From positions 1-14,533 of the forward strand of contig DAOVTY010000051.1 of the NCBI GenBank assembly GCA_030632865.1: a stretch of 14,533 nt of DNA, written 5' to 3'. A program made the position numbers and the translations under genes. The notes beneath the pieces were generated by a model. The model did no database searches. It was not told the origin of the DNA and saw nothing but the letters and a program-made list of their open reading frames with translations. Positions 1-6,526 of the stretch are shown here, in pieces (positions within the stretch are counted from its first letter, which is position 1; every line of letters begins with the position of its first letter). Source of the DNA: Bacteroidota bacterium (GTDB lineage Bacteria > Bacteroidota > Bacteroidia > Bacteroidales > Prolixibacteraceae).

Positions 1-365
1 TAACCGGTTTCGCTGTGTAAAATAATGGGTGTAAATCCTTCATCAAGTAATGTTTCGCGATAGTTTTTTGCATTATCTAATTGTCCAAAAGAACCGATAA
101 TTACAAAATAGGTGTTGTTTTCATTGCTATCTCTATCTTCTTGTTCAGTAAATGTTACCTGCTCTTTACGGATTGAAATAGGTTTTTCATCCACAATTTT
201 TTCAACATTTTGAGTTTCTGTTTCAGTGCCGCTTGCTGGTACCGAAAAAACTTTTGTTTCTGTTGTTGTGTCGGATGTATATTCAGACTGAGCCGGTTGT
301 TTTACAGTTTTACAAGCTGTAAAAGCAAAAGCAGCAGCAATGATAATTATTGTTATTCGTTTCAT
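1..365 (-). CDS. SPOR-domain lipoprotein (partial, 3' end beyond window)
   Basis: Reading the minus strand from ATG at 363-365 gives 121 codons open to the window edge. The N-terminus is a lipoprotein signal: Lys-Arg, a hydrophobic Ile/Ala stretch and a lipobox FTAC with Cys18, so the mature protein should be lipid-anchored in the periplasm. Residues about 20-82 are a Thr/Glu/Ser-rich linker without predicted structure. From about residue 86 the sequence YFVIIGSFGQLDNAKNY begins a SPOR fold, with the usual aromatic-valine strand, G-S-F and the asparagine/alanine helix start. SPOR domains bind glycan strands stripped of stem peptides and often mark cell-division sites; that role is inferred from the family. 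The domain is cut after about 35 residues. A TACTTTTG box at 395-402 may be its promoter. Confidence 0.8.
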   Translation of the reverse strand, partial: MKRITIIIIAAAFAFTACKTVKQPAQSEYTSDTTTETKVFSVPASGTETETQNVEKIVDEKPISIRKEQVTFTEQEDRDSNENNTYFVIIGSFGQLDNAKNYRETLLDEGFTPIILHSETG

Positions 366-394
366 TTTATTTCCGTTTTAAAATTATAAACATT

Positions 395-402
395 CAAAAG
401 TA
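395..402 (-). promoter_or_regulatory. Candidate -7 box (TACTTTTG) for the SPOR lipoprotein
   Basis: On the minus strand the octamer TACTTTTG matches the Bacteroidota -7 consensus TAnnTTTG, 29 bases upstream of the lipoprotein ATG. I see no TTTG at the expected -33 spacing, so this is a motif match only. The rest of the 366-508 gap shows nothing else I can support. Confidence 0.35.
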
Positions 403-508
403 CACAAATAGGTATTTTGAATTGATTTATCTAACGTAAGTTTTGCACAGGATGTTGTTTGCAACTCTCTATATTCTTTTTTAGTGAAAGTTTTGAAAGA
501 CCTGTTAT

Positions 509-1942
509 CTAAAATTTGAATATTTCTGATTCAGTTCGGGCCGAGTTTAATAGATTCATTAGCTCATCGACAAGTTCTGGATGGTTGGCGGCAACATTAT
601 TTTCTTCGCCAATGTCGGTACTCAGATTGTAAAGTTCGACGGTAGTTTTATTAGGATTTTTTATATTGTAGTTAACTAGTTTCCAATCTCCTTTTCGCAG
701 TGCTTTTCTTCCACCTTTTTCATGAAACTCCCAATACAAATAATCGTGTTGTTTCTGCTTTTTTCCGAGAAGCGTTGGCAAGAATGAAATTCCATCGATA
801 TTTTCAGGAGTTGATATTTCTGCTATTTCTGTAACAGTAGGAAAAATATCCCAGAAAGCTGAAATGTGGTCAGTTTTAGTTCCGGCCATAATTTTGCCAT
901 CCCAAACGGCAATCATAGGCACACGAATTCCGCCTTCGTATAAATCACGTTTATAGCCTTTTAACATTCCGTTAGAATTGAAATAGTCAGGGTCGGCACC
1001 ACCTTCTTGATGTGGTCCATTATCAGATGTAAAAATAATTAATGTGTTTTCGTAAACTCCCAACTCCTTTAATTTTGCAATAATTTCGCCAACCTGCATA
1101 TCAAAATAATCAACCATTGCGGCAAATGCAGCGTGCGATTCAGGCTGCGAACCGTAACCACCGTTTTTGTAACTTGCCCCATTATCAACTCCTTTGTATG
1201 TTTTTTCGGGATCGAATTTTCCACGATACTTTTTCATGTACTCTTCTGGAGCAAACAGTTCGGCGTGTGGTATAATTGATGGATAGTACATAAAAAATGG
1301 TTTATCTTTATTGTCTTCCATAAATTCCAATGCTTTTTTATGGATTAATTCTGGACCATATTCATCAGTCTGTGTTCCTTCGTTACCTTTTAATATTATT
1401 TTTTCTTGATTATGCCACATGTGATAAGGGTAGTAATTGTGCCCAATACGCTGACAATTATATCCATAAAATTCAGCAAAACCTTGGTTGTTTGGATCAC
1501 CTTCTGATGTGGGATATCCCAATCCCCATTTCCCGAACGCACCAGTTGCATAACCCGCATCTTGTAAAACTTCGGCAATGGTAATTTCTTTTGTTTCCAA
1601 TGGATGTTGTCCTTCTGGCTGCCACTCTTTATTGCCTCGTATAAATGTGTGCCCGGTATGTTGTCCTGTCATTAACGACGATCGTGAAGGAGCGCAAACT
1701 GTGCATCCCGAATAATGCTGAGTGAATATCATTCCGCTTGCAGCCAGTTTGTCGATGTTGGGTGTTTTAAACTTGGTTTGCCCCTGAAAACTTACATCTC
1801 CGTATCCTAAATCATCGGCTAAAATGTAAACTATGTTGGGTTTTTGTTTTTCAATTTGTGACTCAGATTTTTTATTTGTTTGGTTTTTACATGAAAACAG
1901 GAATACTGTTGCAACCAATAGGAAGAAAGATATATATTTCAT
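509..1942 (-). CDS. S1-family sulfatase, Cys-type, lipoprotein
   Basis: A 477-residue type I sulfatase, hydrolysing sulfate esters on a carbohydrate or similar substrate. The signal ends in a lipobox LFSC with Cys18, so it is an envelope lipoprotein. Metal-site residues appear early in LADDLGYGD (Asp43-Asp44). The signature CAPSR follows at 83-87, with Cys83 as the residue matured to formylglycine. GKW at 137-139 and SDNGPH at 306-311 supply further active-site and calcium ligands. Length and motif order are normal for the family and nothing key is missing. A Cys-type site needs a separate maturase (anaerobic radical-SAM type or FGE), which is not in this window. Overall it resembles N-acetylgalactosamine/N-acetylglucosamine-6-sulfatase-like members, but the exact substrate cannot be read. 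It stands alone, behind a GH2 relic and with a palindrome 8 bases before its ATG. Confidence 0.92.
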   Translation of the reverse strand: MKYISFFLLVATVFLFSCKNQTNKKSESQIEKQKPNIVYILADDLGYGDVSFQGQTKFKTPNIDKLAASGMIFTQHYSGCTVCAPSRSSLMTGQHTGHTFIRGNKEWQPEGQHPLETKEITIAEVLQDAGYATGAFGKWGLGYPTSEGDPNNQGFAEFYGYNCQRIGHNYYPYHMWHNQEKIILKGNEGTQTDEYGPELIHKKALEFMEDNKDKPFFMYYPSIIPHAELFAPEEYMKKYRGKFDPEKTYKGVDNGASYKNGGYGSQPESHAAFAAMVDYFDMQVGEIIAKLKELGVYENTLIIFTSDNGPHQEGGADPDYFNSNGMLKGYKRDLYEGGIRVPMIAVWDGKIMAGTKTDHISAFWDIFPTVTEIAEISTPENIDGISFLPTLLGKKQKQHDYLYWEFHEKGGRKALRKGDWKLVNYNIKNPNKTTVELYNLSTDIGEENNVAANHPELVDELMNLLNSARTESEIFKF

Positions 1943-1950
1943 TTGGATTA

Positions 1951-1970
1951 TATTTTAGGGTCCTAAAATA
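1951..1970. promoter_or_regulatory. Perfect 20-bp palindrome upstream of the sulfatase ATG
   Basis: The sequence tattttagggtcctaaaata has 9-bp perfectly complementary arms around a 2-base GT centre and ends 8 bases before the sulfatase start codon. The very short centre fits a binding site for a dimeric regulator better than an RNA stem-loop, though a stem of 8 bp with a 4-base loop could form in the transcript. It also lies where recognisable GH2 relic sequence stops, so it may instead mark a rearrangement junction. No partner copy was noticed elsewhere in the window. Confidence 0.5.
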
Positions 1971-2280
1971 AACATTTCCATTTTCATCAACAACTGTTAC
2001 GGTTTCGTAGTTCAAGTCTTTTTTATCGGCAGTAATAATATTCTTGTCTGCTGATAATTCAAAACGGTGAGTTTTCCGGCAGTATGAATTTCTTTTTCCG
2101 TAACAGGTTTCCCTTCATCATCAAAAGCTACAACTTTTAAAGTTTCCTGTTCATTATTTAGCATCAATTTATATTAATCGGTAATGGTTTTGGTTTGTCT
2201 CTTTTTTTTCTGAATACCCTGACTTTTCCTGTTTACAAAAAGTTCGACGCAGTTGTAATTACTATTGATTTTAAGGGTGA
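1962..2280 (-). pseudogene. Relic of a GH2 beta-galactosidase-like enzyme, C-terminal part
   Basis: No long open frame exists here, but the minus strand still spells a GH2 C-terminal region. Going downstream it reads NYNCVELFVNRKSQG (like the VELFxNGKSLG segment of these enzymes), then an in-frame TAA at 2174-2176. The same frame continues with ETLKVVAFDDEGKPV and KEIHTAGK. After a one-base frame change near 2060-2075 it goes on with FELSADKN and DLNYETVTVVDENGN. This order (ELFVNG, TLKVVAYDxxGK, TAGKPxxxELSAD, VDxxGN) is typical of the DUF4982 and GH2 C5-type Ig-like domains of Bacteroidota beta-galactosidases. The catalytic barrel is absent. The relic loses similarity at the palindrome before the sulfatase, suggesting deletion of the remainder. 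The assignment rests on remembered family patterns; the decay itself (stop plus shift) is visible. Confidence 0.72.
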
Positions 2281-2409
2281 ATTTAAAGTTATAAAGAAAT
2301 TCGTAGTTGTAAAAATAATTTTATCGAGATATTTAGTGAGTTTGCTTCTAAGTATTTTAATTCTCAATATTTGTAAATATTTTTTTACTGAAAGTTACAA
2401 GAGGTAAAT
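2281..2409. other. AT-rich spacer, no gene supported
   Basis: Between the GH2 relic and the terminator the DNA is AT-rich with stops in all minus-strand frames. A 70-codon plus-strand frame at 2195-2407 overlaps the relic in antisense; it has no recognisable family or clear ribosome site and is not called. This may be further eroded GH2 sequence, but I cannot trace it beyond about 2280. Confidence 0.5.
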
Positions 2410-2447
2410 AAAAACCCCATTCATTTTTATTATTGAATGGGGTTTTT
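2410..2447 (-). terminator. Strong intrinsic terminator for the kinase operon (can act both ways)
   Basis: Arms aaaaaccccattca (2410-2423) and tgaatggggttttt (2434-2447) pair perfectly over 14 bp around a 10-base AT loop. The core is CCCC/GGGG and there is an A-run on one side and a T-run on the other, so it has the U-tract needed in either direction. It lies 21 bases past the stop codon of the P-loop kinase gene and would end the three-gene operon that runs from 6342 to 2469. Confidence 0.85.
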
Positions 2448-2468
2448 ATTAGCCAAACGTAATTCTAA

Positions 2469-3125
2469 CTATACTATTTTTGTCTCCTCAACCTCATAGT
2501 TTTTATTTACAATTAAATCGGCTTTTGGCTTTAGAATAAGTAAATTTTGGTGTTCCATTTCAAGAACTTCAAAACGAAAACTATCGCTTTTTTCTTTCCC
2601 TCTTTTTCCAATATTTTTCTTTGTTTCGTGGTAGGTAAGGTCTATGTAAACTCTGAGGTCAACTTCTCTCGTTTTTATTGCATAAAGTCCGTCAACAACT
2701 AAAATGTCGATATCAGAAAAATCAGTAATCAGTTTGTCAGTTTGTTTAGAAACAATGTCAACACACGGCATCAGAGCCTCGCGTCCCTCTTTAAACTCTT
2801 TTATATTTCGGTTTAACTGTTTCCAATCGTATTCTTTAAATCCCACTTTTTTAATCCCATTTTTTTTTCTCCATTCGGTACGGGTATTGGGTGGTATTTT
2901 ATAATAATTATCGGTGTGTAAAATTTTAACCCGCATTTTATTCTTTTTCAATAAAAGCGCAAGCGAGTGAGAAAGTTCCGATTTTCCGGCACCAGATTCG
3001 CCCGAAATAGCTACAATAAACCTATAATCTCTCTTTTTATTACTCTTTGCGCTCACAAGATATTCGTATATCGAATCGGCTGCTTTTCGGTGCAGATCGT
3101 TTATTAAAAGTACGTCGCCTAACAT
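2469..3125 (-). CDS. Uridine kinase-like P-loop kinase, third gene of a GH65 operon
   Basis: A 218-residue NTPase of the uridine kinase/phosphoribulokinase superfamily, with no signal peptide, so cytoplasmic. The Walker A loop GESGAGKS is at 42-49, TDNYYK at 71-76 matches the DxxY substrate-side strand, and ILVVDGLYA at 141-149 is the Walker B-like strand. RGKEKS near 175-180 is in the lid region. Compared with E. coli Udk as I remember it, the segment around EYDW (98-101), the nucleoside-contacting Tyr/His segment and the EG pair of strand 4 (here DG) are changed. Uridine is therefore doubtful as substrate. It starts 13 bases after the GH65 stop codon, so it is surely co-transcribed with GH65 and the phosphoglucomutase. 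A sugar or sugar-nucleotide substrate in glucose or trehalose salvage is an inference; annotation as true uridine kinase should be avoided. Confidence 0.8.
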   Translation of the reverse strand: MLGDVLLINDLHRKAADSIYEYLVSAKSNKKRDYRFIVAISGESGAGKSELSHSLALLLKKNKMRVKILHTDNYYKIPPNTRTEWRKKNGIKKVGFKEYDWKQLNRNIKEFKEGREALMPCVDIVSKQTDKLITDFSDIDILVVDGLYAIKTREVDLRVYIDLTYHETKKNIGKRGKEKSDSFRFEVLEMEHQNLLILKPKADLIVNKNYEVEETKIV

Positions 3126-3138
3126 TTTTCTAACTTAT

Positions 3139-5553
3139 TTAATAATCTAAAACATGTTTTATATTGGTAGGCAAAAGTATTTTTTTATTTGAAAAATCAA
3201 TCTCAACCTTGTGGGAATTTTCACTATTTATTTCGATTATTAATTGACTATGTTTTATCTCAATAAAATAGTGGTTGCTTTTAAACCAAAAATTAAATTT
3301 TATTGAATCCCAATTTTTAGGTAACGATGGATTTATAGCAAGGTTTTTCTTTTTTAAGTTTAGTCCGGCAAACGAAGTAATTATCATTAAAACTGTTCCT
3401 CCCATAACTCCGGCATGAATTCCTTCAGCAGTTGTTCCACCCTGTATATCAGTATAATCACTTTCAAGTGCCTCGAAATATAGTTTGTTTCCCTCCTCTT
3501 TGTTCCCAAATAAATTGGCAAGGTACGAATGCACAACTCTGCTTAAAGTTGAACCATGCGAAGTTCTGTTTAGGTAGTAGTAATAGTTTTTTTTCAGATA
3601 ATCTGTTGGTATTTTATTTCCTGTATTTTTCAGAATACTACTAATATCTTCTTCATCGATATTGTAAAAAGTCATTAAAGTATCTGCTTGTTTTGCAAGT
3701 TTGTAGTCATCGGGCGATTTTCCTTCAGCTTTTAAAATGCGGTCTAAGCGGTAAATATTTTTATATTTCTTACGATACCCATCCCAGTCTAATTCTTTCA
3801 AATCGAAGTAGCCATCAAACTGCTCAATTATTCCTTCATCGGAAAGAGGAATGTTTAAATTTTTAGAAATTGCTTTCCACTTTTTTATCTCTTCAGAATC
3901 AAGATTTATTTTAGAAGTTATTGTCTTGCTTGCATTTTCAGGAAGTTTTTTAAGAATTTCGAATGCTTTTTCGAATAGCCAGGCAACCATAATATTTGTG
4001 TAAGCATTGTCTTTTACACCACCGCCCTTACTTAATTTATGTTCTTCGTGAAACTCGTCGGGCCCCATTACTTTTGAGATACTGAAACGCCCGGTTGTTT
4101 TATCCTGAACAGATTTACTTGCCCAAAATCTGCATATTTCGAGGAACAGTTCGGCACCTCCATTTTTCATAAAACTAACGTCGTTTGTAACTTGAAAATA
4201 GTACCAGGTGTTGTACGCAATTGCAATTGAAATATGTCTTTGCAGAGAACTGTAATCGTCGCCCCATTTGCCCGAATTTGGGTTGAGATGGATTGTTTGC
4301 GTCTCTTCGCGCCCATCGCTTCCGCTTTGCCACGGAAACATTGCACCTTTGTAACCGTACTCTTTGGCATATTTGCGAGCATTATCAATTCGTTGGAAAC
4401 GGTAATTTAATATCGATTTTGCAACCTCGGGTAAAAATAGATTATAAAGAGGCAAAATGTAAAGTTCATCCCAGAAAATATGACCGCGATAAGCTTCTCC
4501 ATGTAATCCGCGCGCTGGAATTCCGGCATCGATATTTACATTGTTGGGCGATGCCGTTACCATTAAATGGTATAAATGAAGGCGAGCTAACATTTGCGAC
4601 TTAGGATCTCCTTTAATTTGAATATCAATTTTATCCCATAATTTTTTCCATTCAGTTTCGCTCTCAGTTATAATCTTATCAAAAGTTTTAACTGTTCTTG
4701 CCAAATTTTTGCTGCTATTTAGCGGCTCTTTTGTATCATCTTTTTTTGAGGTAAAAATGGCAACTACTTTTTCAATTGTTACCTCATCATTTTTATTTAA
4801 GCTGATTTTGAATTCAGTGCCAATTTTGCCTGAAGAATTTGTTTTAACGGTATTAGAATTTTCTGCAATTCCATTTTTATAAACAGAATGTTTAACTGCT
4901 TGCGCAATTTCAATTTCTGATTGGGTTGTTTTAACGAGAAGCCAGCTAATTTCAGAATCGTTCCCTTGGGTAACTGGTTTTAAGTGTTGTTGGTTGAGGT
5001 CACGATATCTTGCAACTCCATCGTTAATAATATTCCCATCTATCTCCGATTTTATTTCAATAGATTCTGAATAATTTAGTGGTTTAATTTTGTATTGAAG
5101 TGCAACCAAATGCTGATTTGCCATACTGGCAACTATGTTACTTTTTATCTTTGTTTTGCGTCCAATTTTATCTTTAACAACCAGCTCGGATTCAAGCATT
5201 CCGTTTGCAAAATTCAATCGTCTTTTTATCGAAATAATTTCAGTATTGTCTATATTAAACCATTCGTTATTCCCAATTTTAAAGTTGATAAAAAGCCAAT
5301 TTGGAATATTTACTAAATCTTCGTTTTCAATATCCATGTCGGCAACTTTCGAAATTAATCGGTTGTATAAACCTGCAATGTATGTACCTGGGTAATTTGT
5401 ATCGGTTGCAGTGGTTTCTGCCAAAACGCCTCGTGTACCAAGATAACCGTTACCAACTGTCAATAATGTTTCGCGAGATTTTTCTTTCTTAGGGTCGTAA
5501 TCGTTGTATTCCAACGACCAGAGATTAAATTCGTCTTTTGGCTTTTGTAGCAT
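3139..5553 (-). CDS. GH65 alpha-glucobiose phosphorylase-like enzyme
   Basis: An 804-residue GH65 protein of normal length. An N-terminal beta-sandwich (about 10-280, with VGNGYLGTRG at 33-42) is followed by a helical linker and an (alpha/alpha)6 barrel (about 320-735). Barrel motifs are RGHIFWDELY (356-365), FPWQSGSDGREET (406-418), GPDEFHE (497-503, Glu500 being the expected general acid), DNAYTN (515-520), SHGSTLS (665-671, the position of the phosphate loop in phosphorylases) and TTAEGIHAGVMGGT (707-720). A small beta domain closes the protein. There is no signal peptide, so it is cytoplasmic. GH65 phosphorylases invert alpha-glucosides with phosphate to beta-glucose 1-phosphate, and the phosphoglucomutase gene 15 bases upstream fits that product. 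Substrate is not readable: trehalose, trehalose 6-phosphate, maltose or kojibiose are all possible. SHGSTLS differs from the HxSSLS of classical phosphorylases, so hydrolysis or a new specificity stays open. Confidence 0.88.
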   Translation of the reverse strand: MLQKPKDEFNLWSLEYNDYDPKKEKSRETLLTVGNGYLGTRGVLAETTATDTNYPGTYIAGLYNRLISKVADMDIENEDLVNIPNWLFINFKIGNNEWFNIDNTEIISIKRRLNFANGMLESELVVKDKIGRKTKIKSNIVASMANQHLVALQYKIKPLNYSESIEIKSEIDGNIINDGVARYRDLNQQHLKPVTQGNDSEISWLLVKTTQSEIEIAQAVKHSVYKNGIAENSNTVKTNSSGKIGTEFKISLNKNDEVTIEKVVAIFTSKKDDTKEPLNSSKNLARTVKTFDKIITESETEWKKLWDKIDIQIKGDPKSQMLARLHLYHLMVTASPNNVNIDAGIPARGLHGEAYRGHIFWDELYILPLYNLFLPEVAKSILNYRFQRIDNARKYAKEYGYKGAMFPWQSGSDGREETQTIHLNPNSGKWGDDYSSLQRHISIAIAYNTWYYFQVTNDVSFMKNGGAELFLEICRFWASKSVQDKTTGRFSISKVMGPDEFHEEHKLSKGGGVKDNAYTNIMVAWLFEKAFEILKKLPENASKTITSKINLDSEEIKKWKAISKNLNIPLSDEGIIEQFDGYFDLKELDWDGYRKKYKNIYRLDRILKAEGKSPDDYKLAKQADTLMTFYNIDEEDISSILKNTGNKIPTDYLKKNYYYYLNRTSHGSTLSRVVHSYLANLFGNKEEGNKLYFEALESDYTDIQGGTTAEGIHAGVMGGTVLMIITSFAGLNLKKKNLAINPSLPKNWDSIKFNFWFKSNHYFIEIKHSQLIIEINSENSHKVEIDFSNKKILLPTNIKHVLDY

Positions 5554-5568
5554 AAAATGTTAGAGGAT

Positions 5569-6342
5569 TTATTTATTGAATTTTAAAAATATTTTGTCCA
5601 GTCCTTCCAGTCCACCAATTTCTTCCAAATCTTCAACAACAATATCGGCTCCGGCTGCTTCCAACTCTTTAATATTATTTTCGCGAGCAATACCAATTGT
5701 TAACCCAAATTTGCCTTTTACTCCGGCTTGCACCCCCGAAACAGCATCTTCAACAACAATAGATTTTGCATAACTTGCTTTTACAATATCGCAGGCAGTT
5801 GTAAAAATATCAGGTTCAGGTTTTCCACTAAGACCAAGTTCTGCAGAAACAACACCGTCAACACGTGCATCAAAAATAGTTAGTAAATCTACACGTTCTA
5901 AAACTGGTTTGCAGTTTTGGCTCGATGAGGCAACTCCAAGTTTAACATCCGCATTTTTAAGATCGTTTATAAGTGCAACTGTTGATGGATAAACTTCAAC
6001 ACCCTCTTTTTCTAGCACTTCGTTGAATGCATTATTTTTACTATTTCCAAGTCCGCAACAAGTTTCTGTGCCGGGCAAATCTGTTGGATCGCCAAAAGGA
6101 ATATCTATCCCACGAGATTGTATAAAATCTGCAACTCCTTTGTATCTTGGTTTCCCGTCAACATACGGAAGATAATCGCCAGCGTGTGTAAATTCCACAA
6201 ATTTTTCGCCGTATTTAGTTTCTCTGTTTTTTAAATATTCGTCGAACATTTTTTTCCATGCAGCTGCATGTGTTAATGCGGTTTTAGTGATTACACCGTC
6301 CATGTCGAAAATTACGGATTCGAATGATAAGTTTCTTGACAT
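5569..6342 (-). CDS. Beta-phosphoglucomutase family HAD phosphatase/mutase
   Basis: A 257-residue HAD-family enzyme, probably interconverting beta-glucose 1-phosphate and glucose 6-phosphate in the cytoplasm. Motif I is FDMDGV with Asp13 (phosphorylated) and Asp15 (acid/base). A helical cap (about 20-110) carries YVDGKPRYKGV at 60-70. Motif II is GVASSS at 136-141, motif III Lys174 in SGKPEPD, and motif IV VVEDAVSGV at 196-204. All catalytic residues are present. The YVDGKPR cap is the type found in HAD proteins linked to GH65. From memory, Mycobacterium tuberculosis OtsB1 (Rv2006) fuses such a HAD domain, a trehalose-phosphatase-like domain and a GH65 domain, which supports a shared pathway. 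It is the first gene of the minus-strand operon. A residue pair of cysteines at 95-96 in the cap is unusual but of unknown meaning. Confidence 0.88.
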   Translation of the reverse strand: MSRNLSFESVIFDMDGVITKTALTHAAAWKKMFDEYLKNRETKYGEKFVEFTHAGDYLPYVDGKPRYKGVADFIQSRGIDIPFGDPTDLPGTETCCGLGNSKNNAFNEVLEKEGVEVYPSTVALINDLKNADVKLGVASSSQNCKPVLERVDLLTIFDARVDGVVSAELGLSGKPEPDIFTTACDIVKASYAKSIVVEDAVSGVQAGVKGKFGLTIGIARENNIKELEAAGADIVVEDLEEIGGLEGLDKIFLKFNK

Positions 6343-6526
6343 ATTAGTAGTTTTATATTTTTAGCAGCAATTATTTTTCTGTTTAATAATTTCAAAATAT
6401 ATATAAAATATTTGAGGGATACTAAATAAAGGTTATATTACCTTAAATAGAATGTTAGATATAAGATGAAAACCAAAATACAATCGCTTTTATACTAACT
6501 TTTAGGAATATATTAATTCATATTAT
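6343..6526. promoter_or_regulatory. Divergent promoter region between the GH65 operon and the trehalose synthase gene
   Basis: These 184 bases are very AT-rich and separate two divergent units of linked metabolism, so both promoters and any shared operator should lie here. I see two weak dyads: TCAAA/TTTGA arms at 6392-6396 and 6411-6415, and aaggt/acctt arms at 6429-6433 and 6440-6444. Neither is long enough to be convincing. No exact TAnnTTTG -7 box was found on either strand, only near matches with the TA shifted by a base. Confidence 0.45.

Noticed and set aside
2195..2407. 70-codon plus-strand open frame
   Set aside because: It is antisense to the GH2 relic over part of its length, has no recognisable domain and its hydrophobic run follows from the AT-rich composition.
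4293..4604. 103-codon plus-strand frame inside the GH65 gene
   Set aside because: Antisense shadow of the conserved catalytic region of GH65, without any family resemblance.
6429..6444. aaggt-n6-acctt dyad as a shared operator of the divergent trehalose genes
   Set aside because: Arms of only 5 bp are too short to claim an operator; mentioned only within the intergenic description.
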